This document shows positions 1 to 8,216 of a stretch of DNA of 64,000 nt, one piece after another; the first letter of the stretch is position 1, and each line of letters begins with the position of its first letter. The stretch is taken from contig NZ_CP132932.1 of NCBI RefSeq assembly GCF_040358985.1, positions 434,001 to 498,000 of the forward strand, read 5' to 3'. This DNA is from Tunturibacter empetritectus (GTDB lineage: Bacteria; Acidobacteriota; Terriglobia; Terriglobales; Acidobacteriaceae). Position numbers and translations under genes: made by a program. The notes under the pieces are model-generated. The model was not told the DNA's origin. It searched no databases and saw only the letters and a program-made list of their open reading frames with translations.

Positions 1-1655
1 TCGACGGCCTCGAAGCCGCCGCCAAAGCCGGCCAACTCACCAAGCTCCCCCGCATGGGCGAGAAGTTCGTCACCAAGCTCCTCAAAGGCATCGAAGACCA
101 TCGCAAGAACTCCAGCCGCTTCCGCATCGATAAGGCCCAGCAACACGCCGACACCATCATCAACCTCATCCGCGCCTTCCCGGGCATCGACGAGATCATC
201 CCCGCCGGATCCCTCCGCCGCGGTCGCGAGACCGTAGGCGACCTCGATCTCCTAGCCACCGGCCCCGCCTGCGAACCCGACGTCGTGGCTGCAGCCGTCG
301 AGCACGTCGCCAATCTACCCCTCATCGACAAGCTCATCGCCAAAGGTCAAAACAAAGTCAGCTTTACCCTCCGCAACAACCTCCAGGTCGACGTCCGCCT
401 CCTCCCCCGCGCCAGCTACGGAGCCGCCCTCCAATACTTCACCGGCAGCAAGATGCACAACGTAGCCCTCCGCCAGCGCGCCATCAAACGCGGCCTGACC
501 CTCAGCGAATACGCCCTCCTCCGATTGGAAGACAACAAGATCATCGCCTCTGAATCCGAAGCCGACATCTACAACGCCCTTGACCTCGACTACATCCCAC
601 CCGAACTCCGCGAAAACGGAGGCGAACTCGAAGCCGCCGCAACCCACACCCTCCCCCAGCTCATCACGCTGGCCGACATCCGCGGCGACCTGCACATGCA
701 CACCGAAGCCACCGACGGCCGCGACACCATCCGCCAGATGGCCGAAGCCGCCCTCGCCCGAGGCCTCGCCTACATCGCCATCACCGACCACAGCAAAAAC
801 CTCGCTATGACCAACGGCCTCGACGACACGAGGGCCCTCGCCCACATCAAACGCATCCGCGAAGTCGACGCCGAACTCCAGCAAGACCTCCTCGAACTCT
901 CCGAAGCCCTTCAACGTGATACGCCGCCCTCAAAATCGACCCTGAAGGATCTCTTCTCTCGTCTCAAAGGTCCGTCATCTCGACCCAAACCCGAGAACTC
1001 CTTGACCACTCAAAAAGATCCGTCATCTCGACCCAAACCCGAGAACTCTTTGACCACTCAAAAAGATCCGTCATCTCGACCGGAGCGCAGCGGAGTGGAG
1101 AGACCCCCGCATTTCTCCAACCCCAGCAAAAGTCTCCCCCTCACCTTCCGCATTCTCCCCGGCATCGAAGTCGACATCCTCGCCGACGGCGCCCTCGACC
1201 TCGACGACGGGACCCTCGCCCAGATGGACATCGTCGTAGCCAGCGTCCACTCCCACTTCAACCAACCATCCGAAGAGATGACCGCGCGCGTCCTCCGCGC
1301 CCTCGAGAACCCGCACGTCCGCATCCTCGGCCATCCCACCGGCCGCAAGGTCCTCGGCCGCGAAGCCTACGCCATCAACATCGACGCAATCTTAAAATCC
1401 GCCGCACAAAAAGGCGTAGCCGTCGAGCACAACGCCAGCCCAGCCCGCGCCGACCTCAACGATCTCCACCTCCGCCTCGCGAAAAAACACAACTGCAAGA
1501 TCGTCATCAACACCGACGCCCACGCCACCGAAGAGCTCGACCAGATGCGTTACGGCATCACCCAGCTTCGCCGCGCCTGGCTCACCCCCGCCGACATCCT
1601 CAACACCCAACCCACCGCCGAGGCTCTCCTCCAGCAACTCCGCCCCAAACCCTGA
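1..1655 (+). CDS. polX: DNA polymerase X family protein with PHP domain (5' partial)
   Basis: The open frame runs in from the window edge (codons start at base 3), so the N-terminal helix-hairpin-helix part lies outside. The visible protein has the Pol X palm motif GSLRRGRETVGDLDLL, holding the metal-binding D-x-D, then a C-terminal PHP phosphoesterase domain with its metal residues in order: DLHMHTEATDG, ITDH, GIEVD, VHSH, GHPTG and NTDAH. Bacterial PolX enzymes are Mn-dependent gap-filling polymerases of base-excision repair, and the PHP domain supplies 3'-5' exonuclease or phosphoesterase activity. Oddly, about 50 residues between the first PHP strands and GIEVD are encoded by repeat DNA: two 48-bp tandem units and one repeat A copy (bases 971-1117). 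The frame stays open, so the insert probably forms a surface loop. The following gene is convergent. Confidence 0.93.
   Translation, partial: DGLEAAAKAGQLTKLPRMGEKFVTKLLKGIEDHRKNSSRFRIDKAQQHADTIINLIRAFPGIDEIIPAGSLRRGRETVGDLDLLATGPACEPDVVAAAVEHVANLPLIDKLIAKGQNKVSFTLRNNLQVDVRLLPRASYGAALQYFTGSKMHNVALRQRAIKRGLTLSEYALLRLEDNKIIASESEADIYNALDLDYIPPELRENGGELEAAATHTLPQLITLADIRGDLHMHTEATDGRDTIRQMAEAALARGLAYIAITDHSKNLAMTNGLDDTRALAHIKRIREVDAELQQDLLELSEALQRDTPPSKSTLKDLFSRLKGPSSRPKPENSLTTQKDPSSRPKPENSLTTQKDPSSRPERSGVERPPHFSNPSKSLPLTFRILPGIEVDILADGALDLDDGTLAQMDIVVASVHSHFNQPSEEMTARVLRALENPHVRILGHPTGRKVLGREAYAINIDAILKSAAQKGVAVEHNASPARADLNDLHLRLAKKHNCKIVINTDAHATEELDQMRYGITQLRRAWLTPADILNTQPTAEALLQQLRPKP
971..1117 (+). 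repeat. Two 48-bp tandem units plus a repeat A copy, in frame inside polX
   Basis: Two direct 48-bp units start at 971 and 1019, each beginning TCCGTCATCTCGACC and differing by about one base. At 1067 a third start runs into a repeat A copy, ending with the family's constant 3' segment GTGGAGAGACCCCCGCATTT. The 48-bp period is 16 codons, so the frame is kept. The hairpin of this A copy is minimal (GC-gca-GC). Other A copies lie at 9961, 17309 and 62811. Confidence 0.85.
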
Positions 1656-1736
1656 TCGTCGCAAACCCACGCGTCGAAACGATGGCCCGGAAGACTCCCG
1701 ATCTTCCAGGCCATCAGTCTCATCTACTGCACGCTT

Positions 1737-2396
1737 CTACTGCACGAACCCAGGGCTATCCGCCGTGAGCCGCACCGCTGTGACCTTCCCCGTCAGACGA
1801 ATCAGTACCTTGCCCAGTGGATCGTAGTTCTCAATGGTGAATGTCCCCTGGAAGCTGTCCCTGTCTCCATCGACAGTGACATTTTCGCTGATGTTTGAAG
1901 GCCCAATAAGAACGTTCAGTGGCTGCTTGGTCTTCGGATCCAAAATTACATTCCCCTTCGCATCCACAGTCAGGCCGCTCCAGTTCATAGCGTAGTGGCT
2001 AAGTTTGAAGCTGGATCGTCCCGTCTGCTTCCACGCGCCCAGGCAAAAACTGCCCGTCAGAGGATCACGGCCCGAGTTCATAATCTCGGTCCCGTCGCTG
2101 TGCCAGGCCGAGTATCCCTGGTCTAGCACCGCGCCGTCAGGGATTCCAGCCGACGTCAGGTTGCCCTCCGAGAGAAACTTGAACCGCCACAGTCCTACAA
2201 TCGAAGCCCCTTCATGGCCAAAGTCCCAGTCCGCGCCCGTCAAGCCCGAACCAAGCACAAAGGCCATGGGTTTTACACTACCCCTCGTCTGAACTCCCGG
2301 ATAAGCACCGCATCCGGCCCTCGCAACCGGTGCAAAGACACCTCCCAAAGCGACGACTCCAAGAGCCACAGTCAATATGCTGAATCTCCCTCTCAT
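1737..2396 (-). CDS. Secreted protein of unknown function
   Basis: A 219-residue protein with a clear signal peptide (positive N-terminus, hydrophobic stretch ILTVALGVVALGGVF, cleavage near ARAG). The mature part is rich in beta-strand-like segments and Gly/Thr/Ser, with a single predicted domain (residues about 45-210) and no catalytic motif I recognise. The strand-rich, lipocalin-like appearance is only an impression. It is divergent from the winged-helix regulator at 2603, so the 2397-2602 region probably carries both promoters. Confidence 0.75.
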   Translation of the reverse strand: MRGRFSILTVALGVVALGGVFAPVARAGCGAYPGVQTRGSVKPMAFVLGSGLTGADWDFGHEGASIVGLWRFKFLSEGNLTSAGIPDGAVLDQGYSAWHSDGTEIMNSGRDPLTGSFCLGAWKQTGRSSFKLSHYAMNWSGLTVDAKGNVILDPKTKQPLNVLIGPSNISENVTVDGDRDSFQGTFTIENYDPLGKVLIRLTGKVTAVRLTADSPGFVQ

Positions 2397-2587
2397 AACA
2401 CTTCTCCTTTGGCGCCGACTCTTGCCGACGCACAGAACCTAGCACCTGCCGCGACAAATCGATCATGAGTTGTTCTGAGGACTTCCTCATCCCCAATGAG
2501 GAAGCGCAAACCATCTGCATCCAGCAGGTTGCAACATCCCCGCATCGCAGGAGCACCTCATTCACCAGCAGCATTCAGGCAGCAAAC

Positions 2588-2593
2588 TATAAT
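2588..2593 (+). promoter_or_regulatory. TATAAT -10 element, 9 nt before start of winged-helix/TPR gene
   Basis: A perfect TATAAT ends 9 nt before the ATG at 2603 and no Shine-Dalgarno lies between. This favours 2603 over the in-frame ATG at 2465, which would place the promoter inside the gene. No clear -35 is seen. Confidence 0.5.
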
Positions 2594-2602
2594 CGTCTTC
2601 CA

Positions 2603-4609
2603 ATGTCTGAGGCTTTGCCGCGAAAGCTCAACTCCGCGATCCGCTTTGGGGACTATGAACTCGACCCTAAACGCGGCGTGCTGTCGCAAAACGGAGTACC
2701 GCTCAAACTTCAGCCTCAACCCTTCCGCGTCTTCGAACTCCTAATCGCGCGCGCTCCCAACATCGTCACCCGCGAAGAGCTCAGCGACTACGTCTGGGGA
2801 GACGACGTCTACGTCGATCTCGACCAGAGCCTCAACTTCTGCATCCGTCAGATTCGCTCGGTCTTAAACGACTCTGCCTCGAATCCCAAGTTCGTCGATA
2901 CCCTGCCCAAACAGGGCTATCGCTTCATCGGACCGATCCCCGTGCTGCCCGCAGAACCTCCTCCGCCTTCAACCGGGGATCAGAGCCAACAATCTCTCGC
3001 AAATAGAAACCGGAGAGTTGGCGACACCAATCCGCCTCCTGCGGCGCCCAACGCAGTCGCCCTGCAGGATCCCCCACCCCACCTCGCACAACCACACCGC
3101 GGCAACCCGGAACCTCCAGACCAGCCCGAAGCCTACCCACCCCGCAGCTCTCATCGTCGCCTCTGGCTCTTCGCATCAGCCCTCGCTCTTCTCATCCTCG
3201 CAATCGTTCTCGGCGCACGCACTCTGCGAAGCCGCCCCCTCACGAACGCCGCATCCAAAATCACCTCCCTCGCCGTCCTCCCGCTCGACAACCTCTCCGG
3301 CGACCCCACACAGAACTACTTCGCCGACGGCATGACCGACGAGATCACCACCATGCTCGCCAAGAACTCAACCCTCCGCGTCGTCTCCCGAACCTCTGCC
3401 ATGCAATACAAAGGCGCCCACCGCCCCCTCCCCGAGATTGCCCGCGAACTCGGGGTAGACGGCATCCTTGAAGGCTCCATCGCCCGCACCGGCGACAAAG
3501 TGCACATGACTATCCAGCTGATCCAGGCCCCCAGCGACACACATCTCTGGGCCGAAAGCTACGACCGCAACGTAAACGACATCGTCGCGCTCCCCAATGA
3601 AGCGGCACAGACCATCGCGAAGAAGCTCAATAGTGCCGTCCCTCAACCATCGCCGCAACGCTACATCAGCCCCGAGGCCCATGACGCGTTCCTGCGCGGA
3701 CGATATCTCTGGTTCAAGGGCATGAACGAGCAGGCAGGTCCATACTTCAGGAAAGCCACCGGGATCCAGCCCGACTACGCCCTCGGCTGGGCTGGTCTTG
3801 CGATGTACTACGGCCAAGGCACCCTGGCCGGCGAGATCGATCCCAGAGAAACAGTTGCAGGGCTGGAAGCCGCACGCAAAGCGGTGGCTCTCGACGACTC
3901 ACTTCCCGAGGCCCACCTCGTACTTGGAGCCATGCTCTTTATCAGTCCTTGGGATTGGGTGCAGGCCGATCCGGAGCTCGTCCGCGCGGCTGATCTCAAT
4001 CCCCGCTACGCCGAGGCCTACCACTTCCGCTCCAAGATGTACGTCACTCTCAATCGCAACGAAGAAGCGATTCAGTTGGAGAAAAAGGCAATGGAACTAG
4101 ATCCGTTTGAACGCCCCTATGGCTTGGCGTACACCTACAGCGAGGCACGACTGTACGACGCCGCGATCAACGATGTTCTTCAACGCCTCGAGTCCCAGCC
4201 CGGGGACAATGGTCTACATTGGATGCTGTGTGAGATCTATCGCCGCAAAGGCGATCTGAAGCAAGCCGCACAGGAATGGGAGAAGGCCACGCTCCTCTCA
4301 GGCGACAAGGATACTGCCGCGATCATCCACCGGACATTCCAGCAGGGCGGATACCCTGCCCTACTCCTCTGGCGGCTCAACGACCTCAAACAGAAAGCCA
4401 CGAAGCAATACGTGTCGCCTGTCGATCTGGCGCTGCAATACGCGCAACTCCGGCAAAAAGAAAAAGCTCTCTCGCTGCTCGAAGCAGGCTATCGCGAACA
4501 TTCTCCGCTTCTGCTCTCAATCCAGCAAGACCCCGCCTACGACTTCCTCCACTCCGACGAACGCTATCGCGCCATCATCAGAGGAACCGGCCTCCCGCCA
4601 AAATACTGA
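2603..4609 (+). CDS. Membrane-anchored winged-helix (CadC/OmpR-type) protein with TPR repeats
   Basis: The domain order is a Trans_reg_C winged helix (IRFGDYELDPKRGVLSQNG through KQGYRFIGPI), a proline-rich linker, one membrane segment (LFASALALLILAIVLGA), a periplasmic FlgO/TolB-N-like region (SLAVLPLDNLSGDPTQNYF, ADGMTDEITTML, YDRNVNDIVALP) and about five TPR units to the C-terminus. This is the CadC/ToxR layout: DNA binding in the cytoplasm, sensing outside the membrane, no phosphorylation domain. Such genes are expanded in Acidobacteria. The in-frame ATG at 2465 would add 46 residues of unconserved look. I prefer 2603 because conserved sequence begins soon after it and TATAAT sits just upstream. 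The target genes and the sensed signal are unknown. Confidence 0.88.
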   Translation: MSEALPRKLNSAIRFGDYELDPKRGVLSQNGVPLKLQPQPFRVFELLIARAPNIVTREELSDYVWGDDVYVDLDQSLNFCIRQIRSVLNDSASNPKFVDTLPKQGYRFIGPIPVLPAEPPPPSTGDQSQQSLANRNRRVGDTNPPPAAPNAVALQDPPPHLAQPHRGNPEPPDQPEAYPPRSSHRRLWLFASALALLILAIVLGARTLRSRPLTNAASKITSLAVLPLDNLSGDPTQNYFADGMTDEITTMLAKNSTLRVVSRTSAMQYKGAHRPLPEIARELGVDGILEGSIARTGDKVHMTIQLIQAPSDTHLWAESYDRNVNDIVALPNEAAQTIAKKLNSAVPQPSPQRYISPEAHDAFLRGRYLWFKGMNEQAGPYFRKATGIQPDYALGWAGLAMYYGQGTLAGEIDPRETVAGLEAARKAVALDDSLPEAHLVLGAMLFISPWDWVQADPELVRAADLNPRYAEAYHFRSKMYVTLNRNEEAIQLEKKAMELDPFERPYGLAYTYSEARLYDAAINDVLQRLESQPGDNGLHWMLCEIYRRKGDLKQAAQEWEKATLLSGDKDTAAIIHRTFQQGGYPALLLWRLNDLKQKATKQYVSPVDLALQYAQLRQKEKALSLLEAGYREHSPLLLSIQQDPAYDFLHSDERYRAIIRGTGLPPKY

Positions 4610-4703
4610 CCCCGCCAACCCGCCAATGCACCTAAGCAACACCCAAACGCAGCAAAGCCCCGGTTGTTCACCGAGGCCAAACCACAAAAACCAATTCGTC
4701 CAA

Positions 4704-5078
4704 TTACTTCTTCTTCATCCTCTTCACCACTCCAGCAAGCGAGTGTTCATTCATCGCCGTCACCGCATCCCCGCGCACCTTCTTGATCCACGCGCTCACG
4801 GCCTTATCCTCGATGCTTAGCCAATCCCCCGCCGACGCCTCAAACACGTCCCCAAGCCCGATCTGCTTCGCCGGAAGCTTCAGCTTCGCACCCCCATGCG
4901 GACCCTTCTTCTGTTCAATCAATCCCGCCTTATGCAGCAGCAGAAAAGATCTCCGCACCATCACGGCGCTCTCTTTCAGCTCCTCTGCAATCGCCGACGA
5001 GGTATGCATTGCTCCCGGCTCGCTCGCCAGCACCGCCAAAATTCGCACGCTCAACTGAAACCGCCCGCTCTGTGCCAT
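4704..5078 (-). CDS. Rrf2-family transcriptional regulator
   Basis: At 124 residues, with an N-terminal winged helix (FQLSVRILAVLASEPG, SSAIAEELKESAVMVRRSFLLL, GLIEQKKGPHGGAKL), this fits the Rrf2 family. The 'hAdG..GGa.L' wing of Rrf2 proteins appears as KKGPHGGAKLKLP. There is no Cys cluster, so it is not an IscR/NsrR-type Fe-S sensor and is closer to YwnA-like members. It is divergent from the YmdB-like gene with about 90 bp shared between them, so it may regulate that gene or itself. The effector is unknown. Confidence 0.85.
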   Translation of the reverse strand: MAQSGRFQLSVRILAVLASEPGAMHTSSAIAEELKESAVMVRRSFLLLHKAGLIEQKKGPHGGAKLKLPAKQIGLGDVFEASAGDWLSIEDKAVSAWIKKVRGDAVTAMNEHSLAGVVKRMKKK

Positions 5079-5156
5079 TCAAAAAAGCTACCACACCCAG
5101 CCGAGGATTCGCCGACTCATCCCCCATCCGTGAAAGATTCTCCACCCACCACCATG

Positions 5157-5162
5157 TAAACT
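5157..5162 (+). promoter_or_regulatory. TAAACT hexamer 6 nt before the GTG of the YmdB-like gene
   Basis: It matches TANNNT with a 6-nt gap to the GTG at 5169 and no Shine-Dalgarno. It is one of at least ten such arrangements in the window. Confidence 0.35.
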
Positions 5163-5168
5163 TCTTCA

Positions 5169-5963
5169 GTGAACATCCTTTTTGTCGGCGACGTCTTCGG
5201 CTCCGCCGGCCGCCACATCGTCCGCGAACACCTCCCCCACGTCCTCGAAACCAACGCCGTCGACCTCCTCGTCATCAATGGAGAGAACGCCGCCGGCGGC
5301 TTCGGCATCACCCCCTCCATCGCAGAAGAGCTCTTCGACCTCGGCGCCCACGTCATCACCACCGGTAACCACATCTGGGACAAGCGCGAGATCTTCGAGT
5401 ACATGACCGTCCCCGCCGACTCCCACGTCCGCGGCCGCCGCGTCCTCCGCCCCGCCAACTACGCCGTCGGCACCCCAGGCTTCGGCGTCTACCAGGGCGA
5501 GCTCCCCACCGGCCAGACCTACGCCGTCATGAACCTTCAGTGCCGCGTCTTCATGTCCTCCTGCGACGACCCCTTCCGCAAAGCCGACGAGCTCCTCAGC
5601 AAGATCACCGCCAAAGTCATCCTCCTCGACCTCCACGGCGAAGCCACCAGTGAAAAAGTAGCCCTCGGCTGGTACTTAGACGGCCGCATCACCGCCCTCC
5701 TCGGCACCCACACCCACATCCCCACCGCCGACGAGCGCATCCTCCCCAACGGCACCGCCTACCAGACTGATGTCGGCATGTCCGGCCCCTACGACTCCGT
5801 CATCGGCGTAGAAAAAGAGCTCGTCCTCGCCCGCTTCCTCACCGGCATGCCCGGAAAATTCGAACCCGCCAAGGGCAACCCAAAGATGTGCGCCGCCCTC
5901 ATCCAATGCGACGGAGCCACCGGCCGCGCCCACCACATCCAACGCATCATGCTCGGCGAGTAA
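5169..5963 (+). CDS. YmdB-like metallophosphoesterase
   Basis: A 264-residue calcineurin-like phosphoesterase of the YmdB family, usually about 265 residues. Metal-site motifs are NILFVGDVFGSAGR (D8), INGENAAGG, TGNHIWD, LDLHGEAT and GTHTHIPTAD. The YmdB family includes 2',3'- and 3',5'-cyclic nucleotide phosphodiesterases that influence biofilm and motility decisions in Bacillus. In the usual gene order it lies near rny or recA, which is not the case here. The start is a GTG with no ribosome-binding site but a TANNNT hexamer just before it. The C-terminus is complete (TGRAHHIQRIMLGE). Confidence 0.92.
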   Translation: MNILFVGDVFGSAGRHIVREHLPHVLETNAVDLLVINGENAAGGFGITPSIAEELFDLGAHVITTGNHIWDKREIFEYMTVPADSHVRGRRVLRPANYAVGTPGFGVYQGELPTGQTYAVMNLQCRVFMSSCDDPFRKADELLSKITAKVILLDLHGEATSEKVALGWYLDGRITALLGTHTHIPTADERILPNGTAYQTDVGMSGPYDSVIGVEKELVLARFLTGMPGKFEPAKGNPKMCAALIQCDGATGRAHHIQRIMLGE

Positions 5964-6008
5964 ATCCACCTCAATCGTCCAGGCCCTAACTCTAAAGCAA
6001 CACCACAT

Positions 6009-6228
6009 TTGTTCTTGCCGTTGCCTGTCCTTTTAGTTGTCATTCCCGAAGGGAATCTGCTTTGCGTTGCACTTGTTCTTGCCCTTGCACTTATTCTTGC
6101 CGTTGCACTTGCCCTTGCACTTGTTCTTGCCGTTGCCTGTCCTTCTTGTTGTCATTCCCGAAGGGAATCTGCGTTTGCCGTTGCCTGTCCTTCTTGTCCT
6201 TCCCGAAGGGAACCTGCTTTCACCATCT
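6009..6228 (+). repeat. Repeat E: three small palindromes in a C/T-rich minisatellite
   Basis: Three copies of a palindrome (TTCCC-gaa-GGGAA) lie at 6041-6060, 6151-6172 and 6198-6217. The first two are in the 20-base context CATTCCCGAAGGGAATCTGC. Between and around them run degenerate units built of CTTGCAC and TTGTTCTTGCCGTTG. It fills most of the gap between two convergent genes. Short frames through it are low-complexity Leu/Val/Ala and not proteins. Confidence 0.8.
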
Positions 6229-6268
6229 TTCCACCATCAGACAACATGCAATCCTAAGCCCTGGTCCC

Positions 6269-7093
6269 TCACTGTCGAATCGCATTGCGAAGCCACTCCA
6301 CCTCATCCCGTGTAATCCGCGAAAAGAGTTTCGGCTCGCTCCGCGGATACCGCACCTGCGGAATCTCGCATCCCACAGGACGCGCAAACAAAAATCCCTG
6401 CATGTAGCGAATCCCAAACCCTCGCAGCGTCAGATACTCCTCTACCGTTTCGACGCCCTCTACGATCAGCTTCACCCCCAGCTTGCGGCACACCTTGCTG
6501 AACGCCTCAACAATCGTCTTCTTCGCGCGATTCGTCGCAATCCCCTTAATCAGCTCTCGGTCGATCTTCACCACATCCGAAGCGCATCGCGCCAAAACAC
6601 TCAACCCCGCATATCCTGCCCCAAAGTCGTCGATCGCAATCACCACCCCAGCCTTGCGATGCAGATCGACGATCCGTGCCAGTTCGTTGCCATCCAGCCG
6701 CACGCCCTCCGACAACTCCAGCACCAGAGACTCCGTTCGCAGCCCGTAGTGCTTCGCCAGCCGAATCACATAGTAAGCGTCCTTACCCCGCAGCTCCATC
6801 AAAGGCCCCAGATTGATGGCAAGCTTGGTGCCGCTCTGCTCCAATCGCATCACTGCAGCCAGACGCATCGACTTCGCCATAGCCAGCTTGTCGAACGCAG
6901 AAATCCGAGAGGGTTCAAAATCTTTGATTAGCGCTGCATAATTCTCTCCATGCAAACCGCGGCAGAGAGCCTCATACGCATAGACCGTCTCGGTCTCCAG
7001 GTCCACAATCGGCTGTAAGACAATCTGAAACTCAGGAAACGTTCTTCGCCCCCGATGCTTCGATCCGTAACCACTTTGCGTCAAAAAAAGCAT
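6269..7093 (-). CDS. EAL-domain protein, probable c-di-GMP phosphodiesterase
   Basis: A 274-residue stand-alone EAL domain. The motifs needed for catalysis are present: YEALCRG (E of EAL), AINLGP (metal Asn), LELSEGVR (metal Glu), IDDFGAGYAGLSVL (DD pair), VKIDRELI (Lys), VEGVET (Glu) and YMQGFLFARP (Gln). c-di-GMP hydrolysis to pGpG is therefore likely. No GGDEF, PAS, receiver or membrane segment is attached, so the protein should be cytoplasmic, with regulation by expression or partners. AAGGGGG lies about 8 nt before the ATG, supporting this start. It is convergent with the YmdB-like gene across repeat E. Confidence 0.9.
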   Translation of the reverse strand: MLFLTQSGYGSKHRGRRTFPEFQIVLQPIVDLETETVYAYEALCRGLHGENYAALIKDFEPSRISAFDKLAMAKSMRLAAVMRLEQSGTKLAINLGPLMELRGKDAYYVIRLAKHYGLRTESLVLELSEGVRLDGNELARIVDLHRKAGVVIAIDDFGAGYAGLSVLARCASDVVKIDRELIKGIATNRAKKTIVEAFSKVCRKLGVKLIVEGVETVEEYLTLRGFGIRYMQGFLFARPVGCEIPQVRYPRSEPKLFSRITRDEVEWLRNAIRQ

Positions 7094-7333
7094 TGCCGGT
7101 CCCCCTTACTTTGCACACCATAAGCAGTTTGGGAGATACAAATATTTCCAATGCTTCCACCTGGCGGACGGGTCATGTTTGGGGTCTTCTCCCCCTAACA
7201 ATCCGGAAGGTTGTACTTGAGCTAACGAAGAAAACATCGGCTCAGATGCAGCTTTTCTTTAGTTTCTCCGCAAAAGCCCCGTTTTACAGCAATTTGATAT
7301 CACCCACGACATCCCCAATCCCAGCCCCCGCGC

Positions 7334-7365
7334 AAAAAAACAAGAGCAGCCCGCGAAGGCTGCCC
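7334..7365 (-). terminator. Rho-independent terminator after the secreted DinB-like gene
   Basis: On the minus strand GGGCAGCC-ttcgcg-GGCTGCTC is followed by TTG and seven T. It lies about 50 bp beyond the stop of the minus-strand gene ending at 7414. From here to the EAL start at 7093 I see nothing else except the EAL promoter region. Confidence 0.8.
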
Positions 7366-7413
7366 TGTTCACTACTCCCGCAACATCCCACCGCATCGTC
7401 GGTGGCGTTGGCC

Positions 7414-8001
7414 CTACTTCCTGCTGGCCGGCGGCACAATCCCATTCATCCGCAGATACTCCACCAGCTGTCCATAGTGGTCCGACGCATGCGCCACCAG
7501 TCCCCCCGCCAGGCTCGCCCGCGTATTGGTCCCCTTCACGCTCTCAAACGCGTTCTGCGCCGTCAACGTCGCAAACGCCTTATGCGCAAACACGAACGAA
7601 GCCTTCAACGCCGTCACCGCCGCATCCTTGTTCTTGATATCGGCCAGCGCCTTCACATCCACATCCGCCTTCATCCCGCCCACCATGCTGCCGTAGTAGT
7701 AGTTCGCCGACGCCACATGCAGCACCATCTGCCGAAACGTGCTCACCGTCGCATACTCGCTGCCCTGCCCCGCCACAAAGATCGCAGCACTCGGAGCAAA
7801 GTCGTACTTCTCCGCCGGCATCGCCTCGGCCAACGGCACAAACTCCTTCTCAAAATCACTCAGCATCCCATCGAAGCTCTTCGCCGGTTCAACCATCGTT
7901 CCCGCCGCAATCTTCGGCCCCTTCGCATCCATCTGCGCCTGCAATCCCGTCACACAACAACCAGCCAGCGCCAACGCCACAACCATCCGCTTCATCATCA
8001 T
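7414..8001 (-). CDS. Secreted DinB-superfamily protein
   Basis: A 195-residue protein with a signal peptide ([19 protein letters not shown], cleavage near LQAQ) and a DinB-like four-helix body. Candidate metal-site histidines lie in [26 protein letters not shown] and [16 protein letters not shown]. DinB-like proteins bind a divalent metal through three His, and some are thiol-dependent S-transferases, but the substrate here is unknown and export is unusual for bacillithiol/mycothiol enzymes. Three ATG codons are adjacent. AAGG sits directly before the first, so initiation at the third (7995) is as likely. It is divergent from the photolyase-family gene. Confidence 0.8.
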   Translation of the reverse strand: MMMKRMVVALALAGCCVTGLQAQMDAKGPKIAAGTMVEPAKSFDGMLSDFEKEFVPLAEAMPAEKYDFAPSAAIFVAGQGSEYATVSTFRQMVLHVASANYYYGSMVGGMKADVDVKALADIKNKDAAVTALKASFVFAHKAFATLTAQNAFESVKGTNTRASLAGGLVAHASDHYGQLVEYLRMNGIVPPASRK

Positions 8002-8203
8002 CCTTCTCCAGTCTCTTTCGTTATGCCGCGACCGAAAGTCGCAGAACCGCGCTAAGCCTACCAGATTTCAACGATCGTTTGTCAGCCCGTTGGTCACCCC
8101 GCGCTCCCTCGACGGCCGCTCCACCACGCAGAACCACAGCCGCCGAACTTCCAGCCCATCAAAATCCAAAAACAACTCAAGCGCCTGACCCGCCTCCGCA
8201 AAC

Positions 8204-8209
8204 TACCCT
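8204..8209 (+). promoter_or_regulatory. TACCCT hexamer 7 nt before the photolyase-family start
   Basis: It matches TANNNT with a 7-nt gap to the ATG at 8217. No Shine-Dalgarno is visible. The same TACCCT hexamer stands 6-7 nt before the starts at 26700 and 61581. Confidence 0.4.
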
Positions 8210-8216
8210 AGACGTC

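Noticed and set aside
971-1117. Tandem repeats in polX as a CRISPR array
   Set aside because: Only two and a part units with no spacers of constant size and no cas genes.
6009-6315. Leu/Val-rich short frames across the repeat E block
   Set aside because: They are translations of simple repeats, without start signals.
7093-8055. 320-codon plus-strand frame over the secreted DinB-like gene
   Set aside because: Arg/His/Leu-rich shadow. The minus-strand DinB-like gene has signal peptide, terminator and histidines.
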